DNA from: Aphis gossypii
Taxonomy: Eukaryota > Arthropoda > Insecta > Hemiptera > Aphididae
Assembly: GCF_020184175.1 (NCBI RefSeq)
Contig: NC_065531.1
Coordinates: 72,200,604 to 72,264,603 of the forward strand
Reading direction: 5' to 3'
Length of the DNA: 64,000 nt
The notes beneath the pieces were generated by a model. That model ran no database searches and was not told where the DNA came from. It saw only the letters and a program-made list of their open reading frames with translations. This document shows, piece after piece, positions 13,501 to 25,440 of the stretch. Made by a program: the position numbers and the translations under genes. Numbering within the stretch: the first letter of the stretch is position 1; every line of letters begins with the position of its first letter.

Positions 13501-13876
13501 TCGTGCCGGAACCGTACATGGAGTTCAGCTGCTTGATCAGGAAGTCCCATTGGGCCGCCTGGTTGATCTTCACCACTTTGACGCATCGTCCCATGCTGTC
13601 CGGCCGGTAACCGTCCGAACACTTGTTGAACGACGGCGCGACAAACACCGACTTGGGCGTGATCCGCCGACCGGCCACACCGCCGCCGCTGACGCCACCG
13701 CCAGCGGTGCCCGCGCCGCCGGTGGCCAGCAGTTCGTCCCTGGACGGCGGCACCAGCTGTTCCTCGATGATGACCCAGCTGCGGACGTACTCGTCCTCGC
13801 CCTTCTCGAGGTCCGCGGACGCCCAGCGGGACAGCAACAGCAACAGCAGAGCGCTCAGACGCAACGATCCGGTCAT
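9527..13876 (-). CDS. Secreted mucin-like, Thr-rich and polyglutamine protein (two coding exons)
   Basis: The model joins 13876..12966 and 10502..9527 and encodes 628 residues. The start is the ATG at 13876, because it opens directly onto a signal peptide (residues 1-21, a run of six Leu, then WASA before Asp22). The frame stays open upstream but has no further ATG. Residues 53-69 are Gly-rich. Cys86 and Cys98 bracket the motif CSDGYRPDSMGRC, followed by a helical-looking stretch to about residue 122. Residues about 140-290 are dominated by Thr with Pro and Ser, which suggests O-glycosylation. Poly-Gln tracts occupy about 452-490 and 561-574, and RFPG occurs twice between them. The intron is phase 2 (AA|G gives Lys304), with donor GTAAGT and acceptor CCCTGCAG. 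It is likely an extracellular, matrix or secreted glycoprotein. I do not recognise a named family; databases may call it mucin-like. Exons are strikingly GC-rich compared with the introns. Confidence 0.85.
10503..12965 (-). other. Intron of the mucin-like gene (2463 nt)
   Basis: This AT-rich intron lies between the GTAAGT donor and the CCCTGCAG acceptor. It contains an open frame of 146 codons on the same strand (12238-11798) that looks like chance. It also holds an 11-bp perfect inverted repeat (TATTTTCCAGT near 11527, with ACTGGAAAATA near 11547). No exon with coding character is seen inside it. Confidence 0.7.
12966..13876 (-). CDS. Mucin-like gene, coding exon 1
   Basis: This exon has 911 nt and encodes residues 1-303 plus two bases of codon 304. 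It carries the signal peptide, the Gly-rich linker, the two-cysteine motif and most of the Thr-rich stalk. It ends at AAA followed by the consensus donor GTAAGT at 12965. An open antisense frame of 282 codons is a by-product of the GC-rich, low-stop composition. Confidence 0.85.
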
Positions 13877-16800
13877 GCCTCCTAACCTAACCGACCGGAC
13901 GTCGTCTCTGCAATTCCTCCATATAACCACGAATGCCTATAAAAATATTTGTAATTTATATTTTTGACATTGCATAGTTGTAGGTTATTTATAGCTAAGT
14001 ATAGGAACACTATATTATATGTATAATACCGCCGATATACCACATTAATACTACTGTATTTAAAGCCCCATTCCCGTAAAGTATGCGCAAATCGTTTCGG
14101 TAAACCAACATTTCGAAAATTAAAATAAATAATTTTGAATTTAGAACAACATTCGAAAATCTAAAGGAATTAGATAGATTAAACCTGCAAATTGAGATGA
14201 GTATAAAATGTTTTAAAAATATACATTATAAACTTCCTAAATACTGAATGTGGTATTTACAAAAAAAAAAAATTCACTCGAAATCCGATTTTAAACAACT
14301 TCGATGAATTTAATGAATTGAATTTCGCACTGAATGTCCAAAAAAATAAAAAAAAATGAATAGCCTCGTGCTGTGTGTTATTAGTTTCATTATAGGCACG
14401 TTAAATAGCAGGTATTATTGATGTCATCTTAGCCGAATTCATTTTTTTTTTTTGTGTCGTGAAAATGAAGTGCGTAAAATCTATTGGTTTACATAGACAG
14501 TATTAGGTACCTACATAAAAATGTACATTGTTAAAAATATAAGATTTTTTTTTCGTTTGATTTTATAAATGTTCTACTATAATAACTGAAGCGAATAATT
14601 ATTATTTTTGAAAAATGTATAAGTAATAATAACAGTACAACAATATAATTATTGAACTAAAAACAGCCGAGTGATTCCAATACAATTATCTAATGGACCG
14701 AATGAGTCTTACTCATTTATATAGAAAATACATAATATAATGAGGAACAATAACTAGGTTCGACTATGAAGTATAGTAAAAAAACGTCAGAAAGTAGGTA
14801 ATCATCTATTGCTTATATTCCTCGTTCTTTACGCTGTTTATTATATTGTAACAATATAACTATATACGATAAGGTATGTAGTGATGTAATAGTAAATATC
14901 ATTCTGTCCGCAGAGAACTAAACGAGTCCCCGAAACATAATTTTTTAGTCAAAACAATTATTGTTTTATTATTATCATCGAACAACCGCCGGCGAGCGGT
15001 GTTGTTGACACGATTTCTCGTAGGTATATCGTCTCCAAGGGAAAAATTAAGGAAAAAATAAAAATCAACTAAAAACAGAAGGAGACCGGAAGGTTAAGCG
15101 AGCACAGCCACCGGGTGCAATATATATAATATATATACTATACAACACATAACGTTTTCAAGGACATGTTGTCTTATCTCGTGGATACATACCTTTTTAT
15201 ATATAATATAAATAAATAAACTCAAGTATGGGTATGATACAAACTCGTATATTGTTCAACACGCCCTTAACACACGATTATATCGAGAACTGTATAATAT
15301 GTAAACGTTAACAACGAAAAAGGTTATTTGGTTGTGCACACTATATATACACACACACGTCTGTCGTAGGAATCACCAACCCATATATAATATAATAATA
15401 CTACACCTTTAATATGGCGGCTATACGCATATTATACGTCATTTCGCAAGATCGGAATTTAACATGGAATTTACAAACACCGATACGATCGTGTGCATAC
15501 CCCTCTAAAAGCCCGTCAAAAAGCCAACACCACGCAAACTTTTATTCTTGACGTATTTGAAATTAAATTTACGTACTTAAATTTGTTCAACGTTATTATA
15601 TTAAAACGAAATGACATGTAAATAGATGATATCCATGTAAAAACATATTAATACCTTAGGCATGAATAGCTATTGCTCAAAAAAAAATCTTAAAGAATGT
15701 CAAACCAACTAACCATTAAATATATTATAATATATTCTATAAATATCACTAAATCAATCGTAAGATATTACATGATTGATAATTGCGTCATATTATTAAG
15801 TATAGTCTTACTAAATTTTCTACAGAAAAAAAAAACAAAAATCCTTATAATTTGTGTTAACATGTATAATAAAAATAAAATGTTAAGTAATTTTTATGAG
15901 TTCAATTTCAAAAATGTATTTACTTATAGCATACTTAAACTAGATAAAGACTTGATTTGGTAGACTGGATATAGTTTTGGGGGTCTAAGTGCGCATTCAT
16001 GACCCAACTCTATTTGCTTAAATGTTATTATCTATAACTTACTGCAGTAATGCTCTGCAGACATTTACCGATAAGACATCTTCTATGATAAATATCAGCC
16101 ACCAGCCGGTTATTCACCTATTTATTGAAATTTTATTCAAATATAATATTGGAGGTCTAACCAACTTTATCTTTATCTTCAGGTAAGATATGAAAATAAA
16201 ATAATCTTAACCATACAGAGGTGTACAATTTTTAATTATTGCAATAACAACACATTGGTGAAAAAAAACTGCGATCGGATCCCGATCCCAAGCCTGTACG
16301 TATCTTTTTCATCTATTCTATAGTCTATACACTGTATATACTTATGATTAAATCTCACCTTTTGCAGAACTATAAATCACGTTTAATCCGGACAACGGAG
16401 CAAAAAACTCACTGAACGCTACTGCGCACATACACACACACAACATGATTTTCTCATTACCATTAAACTATTAAATATATACTTGATGTAATATAATATT
16501 TTTCCGTTCAATCTGCCATCGTGCGTTAAAATCTGGTCTCCTTCTATTAAAACTATTATAATATCGTCGTGACAGGCGCGACTATGATAAAAATAATAAC
16601 TGCAAGTAGGTACATCACAAATGTAAGAAAAAAAAACATTTGTACGCGCAAATTATACTTAGTAGTTATTACTGTTGCGACCGGCATACGATTGGGATAA
16701 TGTGAAAAAAAATAGAGTGAGAATACCTCTACAGTTCTTATATTTTTTTCTCAAGGAATAACAATCAGTCGGAAAACTTATCGCACGGAACTAGCAAAAA

Positions 16801-19800
16801 ATCGTCTACGATAACGGCGATAACAACGGCGACCGGATAACATTTGACCATACCCGGAATCACTCGCAATCGATTCCTAGTTATAGTTATAGAACAACAT
16901 ATACATTATACAACAATAAAATTTATGTACACTGTAATGCATACAGGCATGTAGTAGATCCGTTTAAGAATAATAAGACGGACTGTATCGATAACACACG
17001 TTACAGGTCGTTGCACAATCAATTTTTATATTTATTCCTTACAATATAATCCGGGATATGACCAACATAATGATAAATAATAATATATTATATTATATTT
17101 ATATTATGTAATAATATATTATTATATTATTATGATATCTATAGAAGTCTACAATTGTAATTCGTAAGTACGCCTGGATGATTCCTTAGCGTCGTTTTCA
17201 TTTTGAAACGTCGGCACGTCTATGCTTCTAGTTTAAGAGGACGATTATAGAAGTGAATATATTGACTATAATCAGACTTAAAGTTTAAAATATTATTATC
17301 TGTTTGAACGGTTGTGTTTTACGATATTTTAAATTTTTTAACAGCTTATGAGCTTTTATACAACTCGCTTAAAAATTGAAATCCTGCGTGCGTGGATATG
17401 AAATCAATAATAACAACTTAGTAAGCTATTTTATAAACAATTTTATATACACAGGACCAACTTTGTTCATTGCGATTTTTGGAGTTTTTTTTTTGTATGA
17501 AAGAACGCTGATTAATTCAAAGTAACGTGCAATAATGGTATCTATATGGTGGAATAAAATCAATTGAATCTAACAATAAATCAGTTATTGTTATAGATTT
17601 AATAATAATTTAACCATCGAAAAAAGCCTCGGTAGAGTATAATAGATTAACACTTCCTAAGTATTTTTTATAATAGGTCACGGTTATCCGAATTCATCGG
17701 TTCGTATACAAAATTAAATATGAAAAAAACAACGATTTCGCTGTACGGTTTATAGGTATAGGTAGAAGGTATCCAACGTGTGTTTGACAGCGACAACATA
17801 ATACATTTTGATGACATCCTCCCAATAATAATCAAAACACACGATCCATCGGCGGTCACGCGCGTCTCGGCCCAGCGTTGAAGTAATAATAATTAATAAA
17901 ATGATAAATAATAAATAATTATAGTGCACGCCCAGGTCGTCGTCGTCGTCGTGTGGACGAATATGAATAGGAAAGAAAGAAATACCCATTGCTCATACGC
18001 GTGACTCGTGTCCGGGTGTTATGTCAACGGACTGCGCACCGCGCGACTTATGCACTGGGGGTCCGTATACACAACCGCGACGGTTGTATACCGCCGCCCA
18101 AGTTCACACACAGTGTTATATCATGACGGCCGTAAAAATAATGCACGATAGTGATAATAAACTGTAATAATATGTAGCGGAATGGCCATGAGAATTCCGC
18201 GTCCGCCGAAGTCATTTCCATAATATTACGCAAGTCAATAATGTCCTTTTGAATTTCTCTGTCTAGATCCGTCCCCCGGGTCGGTCTCTCCCGGCCGTCC
18301 GAGAAAGGACCCATCATTATTCGATAAGGATACACCCGGATCTATAATGCGAGTACTGCAGGGTGTTTATTTTTTTCAATTGGTTTCTATTTCATAGATT
18401 TGAAAGTAAATTCGACTTCCGCAGTTGTTTATACAGTTTAATGATTACCCAAGTATTTACTAACTCATGGCGAGCGGATGATTTGAGCGCCAAAAATGTG
18501 CGTGATATCCCCATTTATCAGTGGAATTCAATTCCACATTCATCTAGACTTTAAATGCTCATAAATAATCGACTATTAATAGATCGAAGGTTAAATAAGG
18601 TTTATACATCAAAATTCTCAGAAAAGTATAAGTATTCTATACATTTCAAACATTAAATTAAAAAAAAAATGGTTTCGATAGTCTAAAAATCATATAATAG
18701 AAAGCTAAAAATGATATTATTAAATTACTAAGAAATACGCGGTGACCTGATGATAAAATAAAAATCTGCCCTGTAATCCATGTAACCACCCACTGACCGA
18801 TGGGTCAAGCATCTTTTTATATATTGCCGCAATTTGACCCTTTATTGTCCCATTTCAAATCTTCCAACAACCTTTCAATATTCAAAACATTCCCTACTAA
18901 TAAAAAAAAACATGTGCATTATATGCATAATACATTATCCATACTATTATATTTTAGTTTGAATTAATATAATTTATATTTTCATCTTTTCAGTTTTAAT
19001 CCAATATTTGAACTGTCATAAACAATTGTAAAATAAAGTTTAAATAAACAAAAAAAAAAATAATCACCCACGTACACTTAGAGTAATACCGTGGATATTA
19101 TATACGTGTACTATCTTTCATACTGTATATAACATTTAAAGAAAAGTAACACATTAGGTACTTACAGATAAAGTGTGGGTATACATATACATAGGCACCG
19201 ATCGATTATTAATTTATAACGATCTCGTGATCGACGTATTTGGCTCAACGACCCTCCTCTTTACCCGTCGCACTAATAATATCATTAAAACGATTTTTAG
19301 AGAGACTGACTATATGATGCATATTATATTATATATTATATTATATAGGTGCAATATATGTAAACGCACACGCAACGATGGACACGAAACAGTAGGTGCG
19401 AAGGTCTTACGCCGCGGGCACGATATTATTATAATATTTTTATTTATTATTATTATTAGTATTATACATGCACAGAGGCACCACCTTTCGCCCGTCAATA
19501 ACAATATTTTATACACATACGCTACAGCTGCGGCATTGTGTGTCGCGTTTTGTGACGAGTTTTTGGCACAAATTTTCACTGTTTTCTCAAGGTTAGGTCT
19601 TTTGGGACCGTATGTTTTTTAAGGTTATCGTTTCGACCGTTTTGTCTATTATACGCAAACTTGAAACTGTATATTATTTCGGTTATCTATTTCGAAAGCC
19701 CGTTCTATATATTTCATGTATTCGTCCATATATTATATTACATAAAAGCACTCGTGGGGGTTCACGATAAAATATTTTGCGATTGTTTCCGTGTAGATTA

Positions 19801-20262
19801 TTGGATTATTGTGGTAAAAATTTCTAACGGATGACAAATCGAGTAAAAATATATAGGCAAAACACTTGACGCGTACTTAATACTTATATTATGTAGATAT
19901 GCCATACACGCTATACGAATAGGTAAAATGAATAGAAATGTTATTATCGATGAAGTCGTCGTACATAAAAGTGAATGTTTTTCACAGTTATAATTCGTAA
20001 TTATTATTATAAAAAAGTTTCAATACGTATATAATAATATATACATGTTTAGCCAGGAATTCGTCATTCGTTTAATAAATAATTGGCGTGAAAAATTACT
20101 GGCTGCGACGATGGAATTACGCGATATTCCTCTTTTCCGCTTCTAGAGGAAATTTGTAATTGTTTTTTTCCTTACAAAACTTAAGATGTCGAAATGTCTC
20201 GAAACAAATAATGATATCCACCCCTGCAATACGGCTATATACTAGGTATGATAAAAACGTTA
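13877..20262. other. Upstream region of the mucin-like gene and intergenic spacer
   Basis: The first 35 bases hold the leader, including two tandem CCTAA units at 13881-13892 and an acceptor-like TTGCAG on the minus strand, so an untranslated upstream exon is possible. The rest is AT-rich. A GC-elevated patch lies at 14985-15120, a GATA-rich patch (GATAAG, TTTATCTTTATC) at 16060-16190, and an AT palindrome cluster at 17080-17135. Apart from the doubtful small ORF at 18048-18317, no gene is supported. Confidence 0.5.
18048..18317 (-). CDS. Doubtful small ORF, 89 residues, in a GC-elevated block
   Basis: It runs from tandem ATGs at 18317 to TAA at 18050-18048. The N-terminal half is charged and looks protein-like (a DLDREIQKDIIDLRNIMEMT stretch). 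A hydrophobic segment follows (ILLQFIITIVHYF) that could span a membrane, and the tail is short and basic. No splice donor is evident and no family is recognised. The block at 17.85-18.34 kb is GC-rich compared with its flanks, so it may instead be a promoter region where ORFs occur by chance. Confidence 0.2.
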   Translation of the reverse strand: MMGPFSDGRERPTRGTDLDREIQKDIIDLRNIMEMTSADAEFSWPFRYILLQFIITIVHYFYGRHDITLCVNLGGGIQPSRLCIRTPSA

Positions 20263-20581
20263 AGAGGACGGTATATTCGCATGTGTTGTCTCCGTCTTAC
20301 AACCGTAAAACATGGCAATTTCGCGTTTAGCAGAATCAATTATATATTATGTTAGCTTTAATATTAAAGTCAATTAACCTATTATTAAATATTATCTAAG
20401 CATCTTATAGGCTTTTATTGATATTTTAATTGTTAAGTGAATTATAGTTACGTAAAATATTAAAATTTTAAAATGTTTATAATATTAAAGCTAATAACAT
20501 AAAATTGATTGCACTGAACGCAAATTTGCTGTTTTACATTTATAAGACGGAGAAAACATATATGTGGGTATAACGTCCTCT
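20263..20581. mobile_element. MITE with arms of about 115 bp and TA target site
   Basis: It starts AGAGGACGGTATATTCGCAT and ends with the inverted counterpart finishing CGTCCTCT. The arms continue in register through TTGTCTCCGTCTTAC, GTAAAAC, GCAATCAATT-like and TTAGCTTTAATATT blocks. TA lies immediately on both sides, which fits a Tc1/mariner-type duplication. The 319-bp element has no ORF. Confidence 0.7.
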
Positions 20582-22392
20582 TACATTCTCTAACAAACCT
20601 AAACTATAAGTACTTATATACATTATCAATTAAATTTCGTCACACCCAAGTACAGAGGAATAATTTTTGGCTAAAATGAATAGATAAAACCTGTTATGAC
20701 TTAATTGGAAAGGTATACAATTTATAATACATAAAATAACTTATAAATTAACTTGATTAGGCAGAACACGGCCGCAGTCAATATACTGTGGATAGTAGTG
20801 AATCATCAGTCGGTGGCATTCGAATGTTAACGAGTCATTTAAAATGGGTTTCTGCTGTTTCAAAATTGAACAATTAAATTTAAATTTAAAAAGTCGATTT
20901 ACGTTTAGAATTTTCTATACTGAAACGTTGAATCACATGAATCACCAACGTTTGATAATACGAATTGGTACCATGGGGTTTTAAATTCATCTACAGAATG
21001 AACAATAATGATGATTGTTTTTAAAAATTAACCATAAATTCGCGCCAAAAGTTGGTATTATTATGTGCAATGTGCTACACTTTATTTTTCTCAATTGACG
21101 ACGATTCTCTTGAGAGTTCACGACACATTCACAAAATCACCACCCCCCACATAGTACTCAACAATAACAATATTTTATACGTCAAATATATTATATTATC
21201 ATACAATACCTATACATATATAATACCTACCTACCCGTTGGTGGTCGTACACCTTTTGCAGGAATTCGATTTCTTCTATATACGTTTATAATAATGTCTT
21301 GTTATTGCGTTGCTGTTTATGAAGCATAAACGTATTTCAAAAACACCGCCTCTGCACATCTACCCTATATAAAATGCACCCGATGACGCATACGTGAGCA
21401 CATCGACTATGTTTTCACAATGCATTAGGTACATTTTCGGTTTGTTTGATATGGCGTATTATATATATTTTATTTCTCATTCTTTATTTTTTGTTTTTGA
21501 CATAATAATACCAATTTCTCAGACAGAACTTCAAAACGAATAACCCTCGTCATCGTACCCTTAAAAATTTCACCGTTTATACGTCATACGCGCCAACGAA
21601 ATTTTATCACGACGATCTGCGCCCTTGATTTCGAACCATATAATACATAATTTACACATTATATGTATACAATGCCACGGCAGACAATATGTTATATTAT
21701 GACAATATATTATACATAATAAACAATGTCCGAACACTAATATTATATAACCATAATTACAATAGACAATCATATGACCCAAAAGCAAACTACAAATATA
21801 TATCAACCAAAAATGATCATATAGATAAAAATATAAAATGTATTTGATGTTAATAAATAATAATTAACTAAAATAATATCATTTGGTTTTTATTTTGTTC
21901 AACCTGAAAACCAAACAAAATGTTTTTTTATTTTTGAAATGTTTAGCCCTAATAATCTATATAAATATCTAAATTGTCCCGATATAAAATACTAAGTTAA
22001 ATGTTTTATTCATTATTGTTAGGTATATCACAAAATACGTTTTGGTATACACTATAACTATATTATAGTAAAGTACTATAGTCTATACCTCAGCGATTTT
22101 TTGGACCAATCAATATAAAAACATATTGGACATCTAATTACTATATATATATTTAAAAATGATAATTATTTAGGTTTATATACTACTGAAATTTTATGGC
22201 GTAAATACACATACATCGTTTATGTTATACAAATAAAGTAGAAAATCGAACATTGTGCATAGTCAAAGTAAAAAAATGTACAGGTTAGGTACATTTGTCA
22301 TTAAATTCCTACTTAGGCCGTAACATATTATAAACAAGTATAATGACTAATTAGTACATACACGTTCAAGCCTATATTTCAACAACGTGCAA
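20582..22392. other. AT-rich spacer
   Basis: No gene is seen. A TATA-like CTATATAAAATGC at 21365-21377 in a slightly GC-richer patch is the only promoter-like feature, and it lacks an initiator at the right distance. Confidence 0.5.
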
Positions 22393-22860
22393 ATGATGGG
22401 TAACTGTCAGTTGAAGGAACGTCACACAAGACACGAAGGTCGGAGAGGAAAACAATTCGTTACCAATTTGAACGTAAGTAGTTACCGTATCGATCGTAAA
22501 AAAAAACAATAATGACGCGATGCGAATTAATCGCGATAAAGATGGTCACGGTTCAAACCAAACAAATAGTTGCGGAATCCAGATAATATATAAATAATAT
22601 GTATTATATTTTTTTCGGCGGAAGCGACAGACGTTTATAGTAGTTATATCCATCAGTTATAAGGTAACCTAACCCCCAAATAACGGCAATAATTATGATA
22701 ATAATAAAAATTGTAGTTGAAACGAATGGACAACATATTTTATATTATTTTATTAAAAATATACATTTGTATATTTTCTTTATTTCAGAACGATATAAGC
22801 AGGATGCGGCAGCTGGTAGTTGATGGGCAGCTGGGACGAATGAAAAAAAACAGATGCTAA
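22393..22860 (+). CDS. Candidate spliced microprotein, 50 residues (two exons)
   Basis: Exon A is 22393..22473 (27 codons) and exon B is 22789..22860 (23 codons plus TAA). They are separated by a 315-nt intron with donor AAC|GTAAGTA and acceptor CTTTATTTCAG. The intron is phase 0 and the frame is open across the junction. Both pieces are clearly richer in GC than the flanks. The protein opens MMGNCQLKER; if the second Met is used, MGNC resembles an N-myristoylation/palmitoylation start. The rest is basic (runs such as RHEGRRGK and GRMKKNRC) with a short amphipathic DISRMRQLVVDGQLG stretch. I recognise no family. It could instead be part of a 5' UTR or a long noncoding RNA. Confidence 0.35.
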
Positions 22861-25167
22861 TTTGAGCGATCCGATTACGGTTAAATTATTGTCGAACACT
22901 ATTTATATACGTTCGTGCACGTTACATAAATACATTGAATGTGTAGATGTGTGAGCGTAGAGTGTACGCGATCATGATATTTCGCGTGTTGCTGTTTATT
23001 TGTTTGTAATGTTCGTATTATTCCGAGTTGACGACCTTCAAATATACACATTATAAGTGTATAACCCCGGTCATTCGCTAGTATATTCGATCGAAAACAG
23101 TAAAACCGACGGGGCACGACCAATGTATAACGAAAACGACAATATTGCAGAATAATATACGAATCGAAGTATAATCTACCTACCTATAATAACGTAAATC
23201 CGTTATAATATACTACAGATGTGCGATGATTTATTCTCAGACCCCGGGATATTGTCGTAATATTTATCGCAAAAACGCGTACACATAGTCGCGGATGAGA
23301 CAAGCGTTAGTTTGTTAATTTTTAGGAAAATTTCAGTTGTTATTAAACGACAATCAAACTGCAGGACTTGTAGTCAATTTGGTCGACCTGGCCTAATAAT
23401 TTCTAAGCCTCGGAGCGACTTGTCGACAATAATTTATAACATTGCATATAGGTACATTTAAACGCATCTTCCAATCATCGTACAAAATATATTATATTAT
23501 AATGTCTAATACGACACTACGCAGTTACAGACCGTGTTCGTGTCTTATTCGTTTCACTGTATTCAAAGCACGTGTAAAACGGATCGTCGACATTTGCATA
23601 CGAAATTACAAAATACGGAGTTATAACAAAGTTCACCCCGCGCCACCGTCAATACGAACGTACACACTATTTTAATATGTATATACTATATAGACTACAT
23701 AAATTGCATAGATCACTAGAGGTATATTAATATAATAAATGTGGCCGTGAAACGAGTTCGACGTGCTAAATTTTATCGAACGGTCTTATAACTATATGTA
23801 TTTACTTATTAACTATACATACGTATATAAGTATACATAATCGCACTATATATTATTATATACGCTATATTTGTTATGTTCACAAGACTAATTAATTATT
23901 TTGGAGCAACTACAGATACAGTATGCCAAATCTATCTACATCGTTATATGCTTTCGAATTATAAAACGTATTCGCCGTATAAACTTCAAGTAATATAATT
24001 AAACTTGCATGTATAATATCATTATAAAATATGCACTTCTAATCTACTGACTTTGAAAAATGTATACATTTTCTTTTTTTAAATCCATTTCAAAACCAAA
24101 GTTTAAGAACCGCATCATACATTTACACGTTAGTTTAGCACGTTAGCATATACCTAAGTAGGTAGGTATGTATAGATATATGTAATATTATTTATGACTT
24201 GCCTGATATAGCAAATATGTGCAAAAGTCTTTATTTCGAACACGGGAATCTGGAATTTGTATGCAAATACTCATTTATTCGTAATGATCTCATGACCAAT
24301 GTTTCCATTATAACATTTTTGTACACGAATTCTTATTCGGGTTTATTCGCCTTGAACTGCCTTGAACGGCTGAACATAGTTCATATTATCACATTTAAAG
24401 ATATTTTTTAAGCATAAACGAATCATTATCATGAACTTTTGTTATTAAATTACATTAATTTTTATTTTCTATTCTTATACAAAGATAGTACCAACCTATA
24501 CACAAATAATAAAGATATTCTGGTTATTTTGTTATTTTTATAATTTACAACTACACTTGTTCTATGGGGATTAATTTAAATATGTTTATGTTACAATATT
24601 AAAGTTGTCCACGCAATACATGGTAGAGTTTCTTAGATATATTTCACTAAATAGACCTTTGCGAGTTTAAGTTATTATTGAAACACTTTTTAACCGCAAT
24701 TTTGTTTTGTTATACAAAGCAATATTGACAAACAGTAAATTTATTTGTAGACATTACAATTCAAGTAAAATGTGTGAAAAAAAAAGTTCTAACATTTTTA
24801 CTAAACATAAAATACACGCACGTATAAAAGACATAATAAACCTAAACGGATAAGTAAACAGCAAGTATCAAACAACAATGAGTTAAAAACTAAAATTATA
24901 GACAATCTTAATTTATTACAGTGTATTATGAAACGAACGCAGTTTAAAACGATTGTTAGGATTAATTAAGTAGAAAAAAATCATTTGTTATAATTTGTAA
25001 CTGATTAAAATGTGCTTTCTGTTATAATTTTTAACTAATTAAAATTTGCATTGATTTTCATATTTTTAATTAATACTTTGATGAAAGATATCATTGTTAC
25101 ACTTAATAATATTATACCACAGTGCTTGCTGTAATATTGCTTCCTAAGAAGAGATAAATGTATTATA
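22861..25167. other. AT-rich spacer downstream of the candidate microprotein
   Basis: There are no supported genes. An AATAAA near 23725 could end a transcript from the microprotein locus, but it is far away. An octamer-like ATGCAAAT lies near 24260. Confidence 0.5.
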
Positions 25168-25440
25168 TAGGGTGGGGCTATACACAGTGTTGGTCGTCAT
25201 CAGTATATAGCTCGTCCTAATTTAAAACAATATAAAATTATTAGGAGTTTGTAGTTTTATTATTTCGGCGTTCAACCCTCAAAAGGCAAGTTCGCCTGCG
25301 TTTTTCGCGTCTGATAATAAAACCGTGTAACATATATCGGTTGTGTATAGAGCTACTCCAGTGTAAACAATGAGTTATAAATTTGACAGAAAATGCCATG
25401 GAATACGCGCCAGAAAACTACAGTTTATACCCCTGGCCTA
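25168..25440. mobile_element. Possible small inverted-repeat element
   Basis: The left end TAGGGTGGGGCTATACACAG and the inverted right end TAGGCCAGGGGTATAAACTG are similar with small gaps. The interior is less AT-rich than the flanks and has no ORF. TA borders both ends. The match is imperfect, so this is tentative. Confidence 0.35.

Noticed and set aside
13037..13885. Long plus-strand open frame of 282 codons
   Set aside because: It is antisense to the mucin-like exon 1 and lacks its own splice or family evidence. GC-rich sequence with few stop codons explains it.
13881..13892. Two CCTAA units resembling the insect telomere repeat
   Set aside because: Two units in a gene leader are far too few to be telomeric, and the word is common in aphid sequence.
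13877..13930. Extension of the mucin-like protein by 18 codons upstream
   Set aside because: The upstream frame begins at GTG, has no ATG, and would bury the signal peptide. The ATG at 13876 is preferred.
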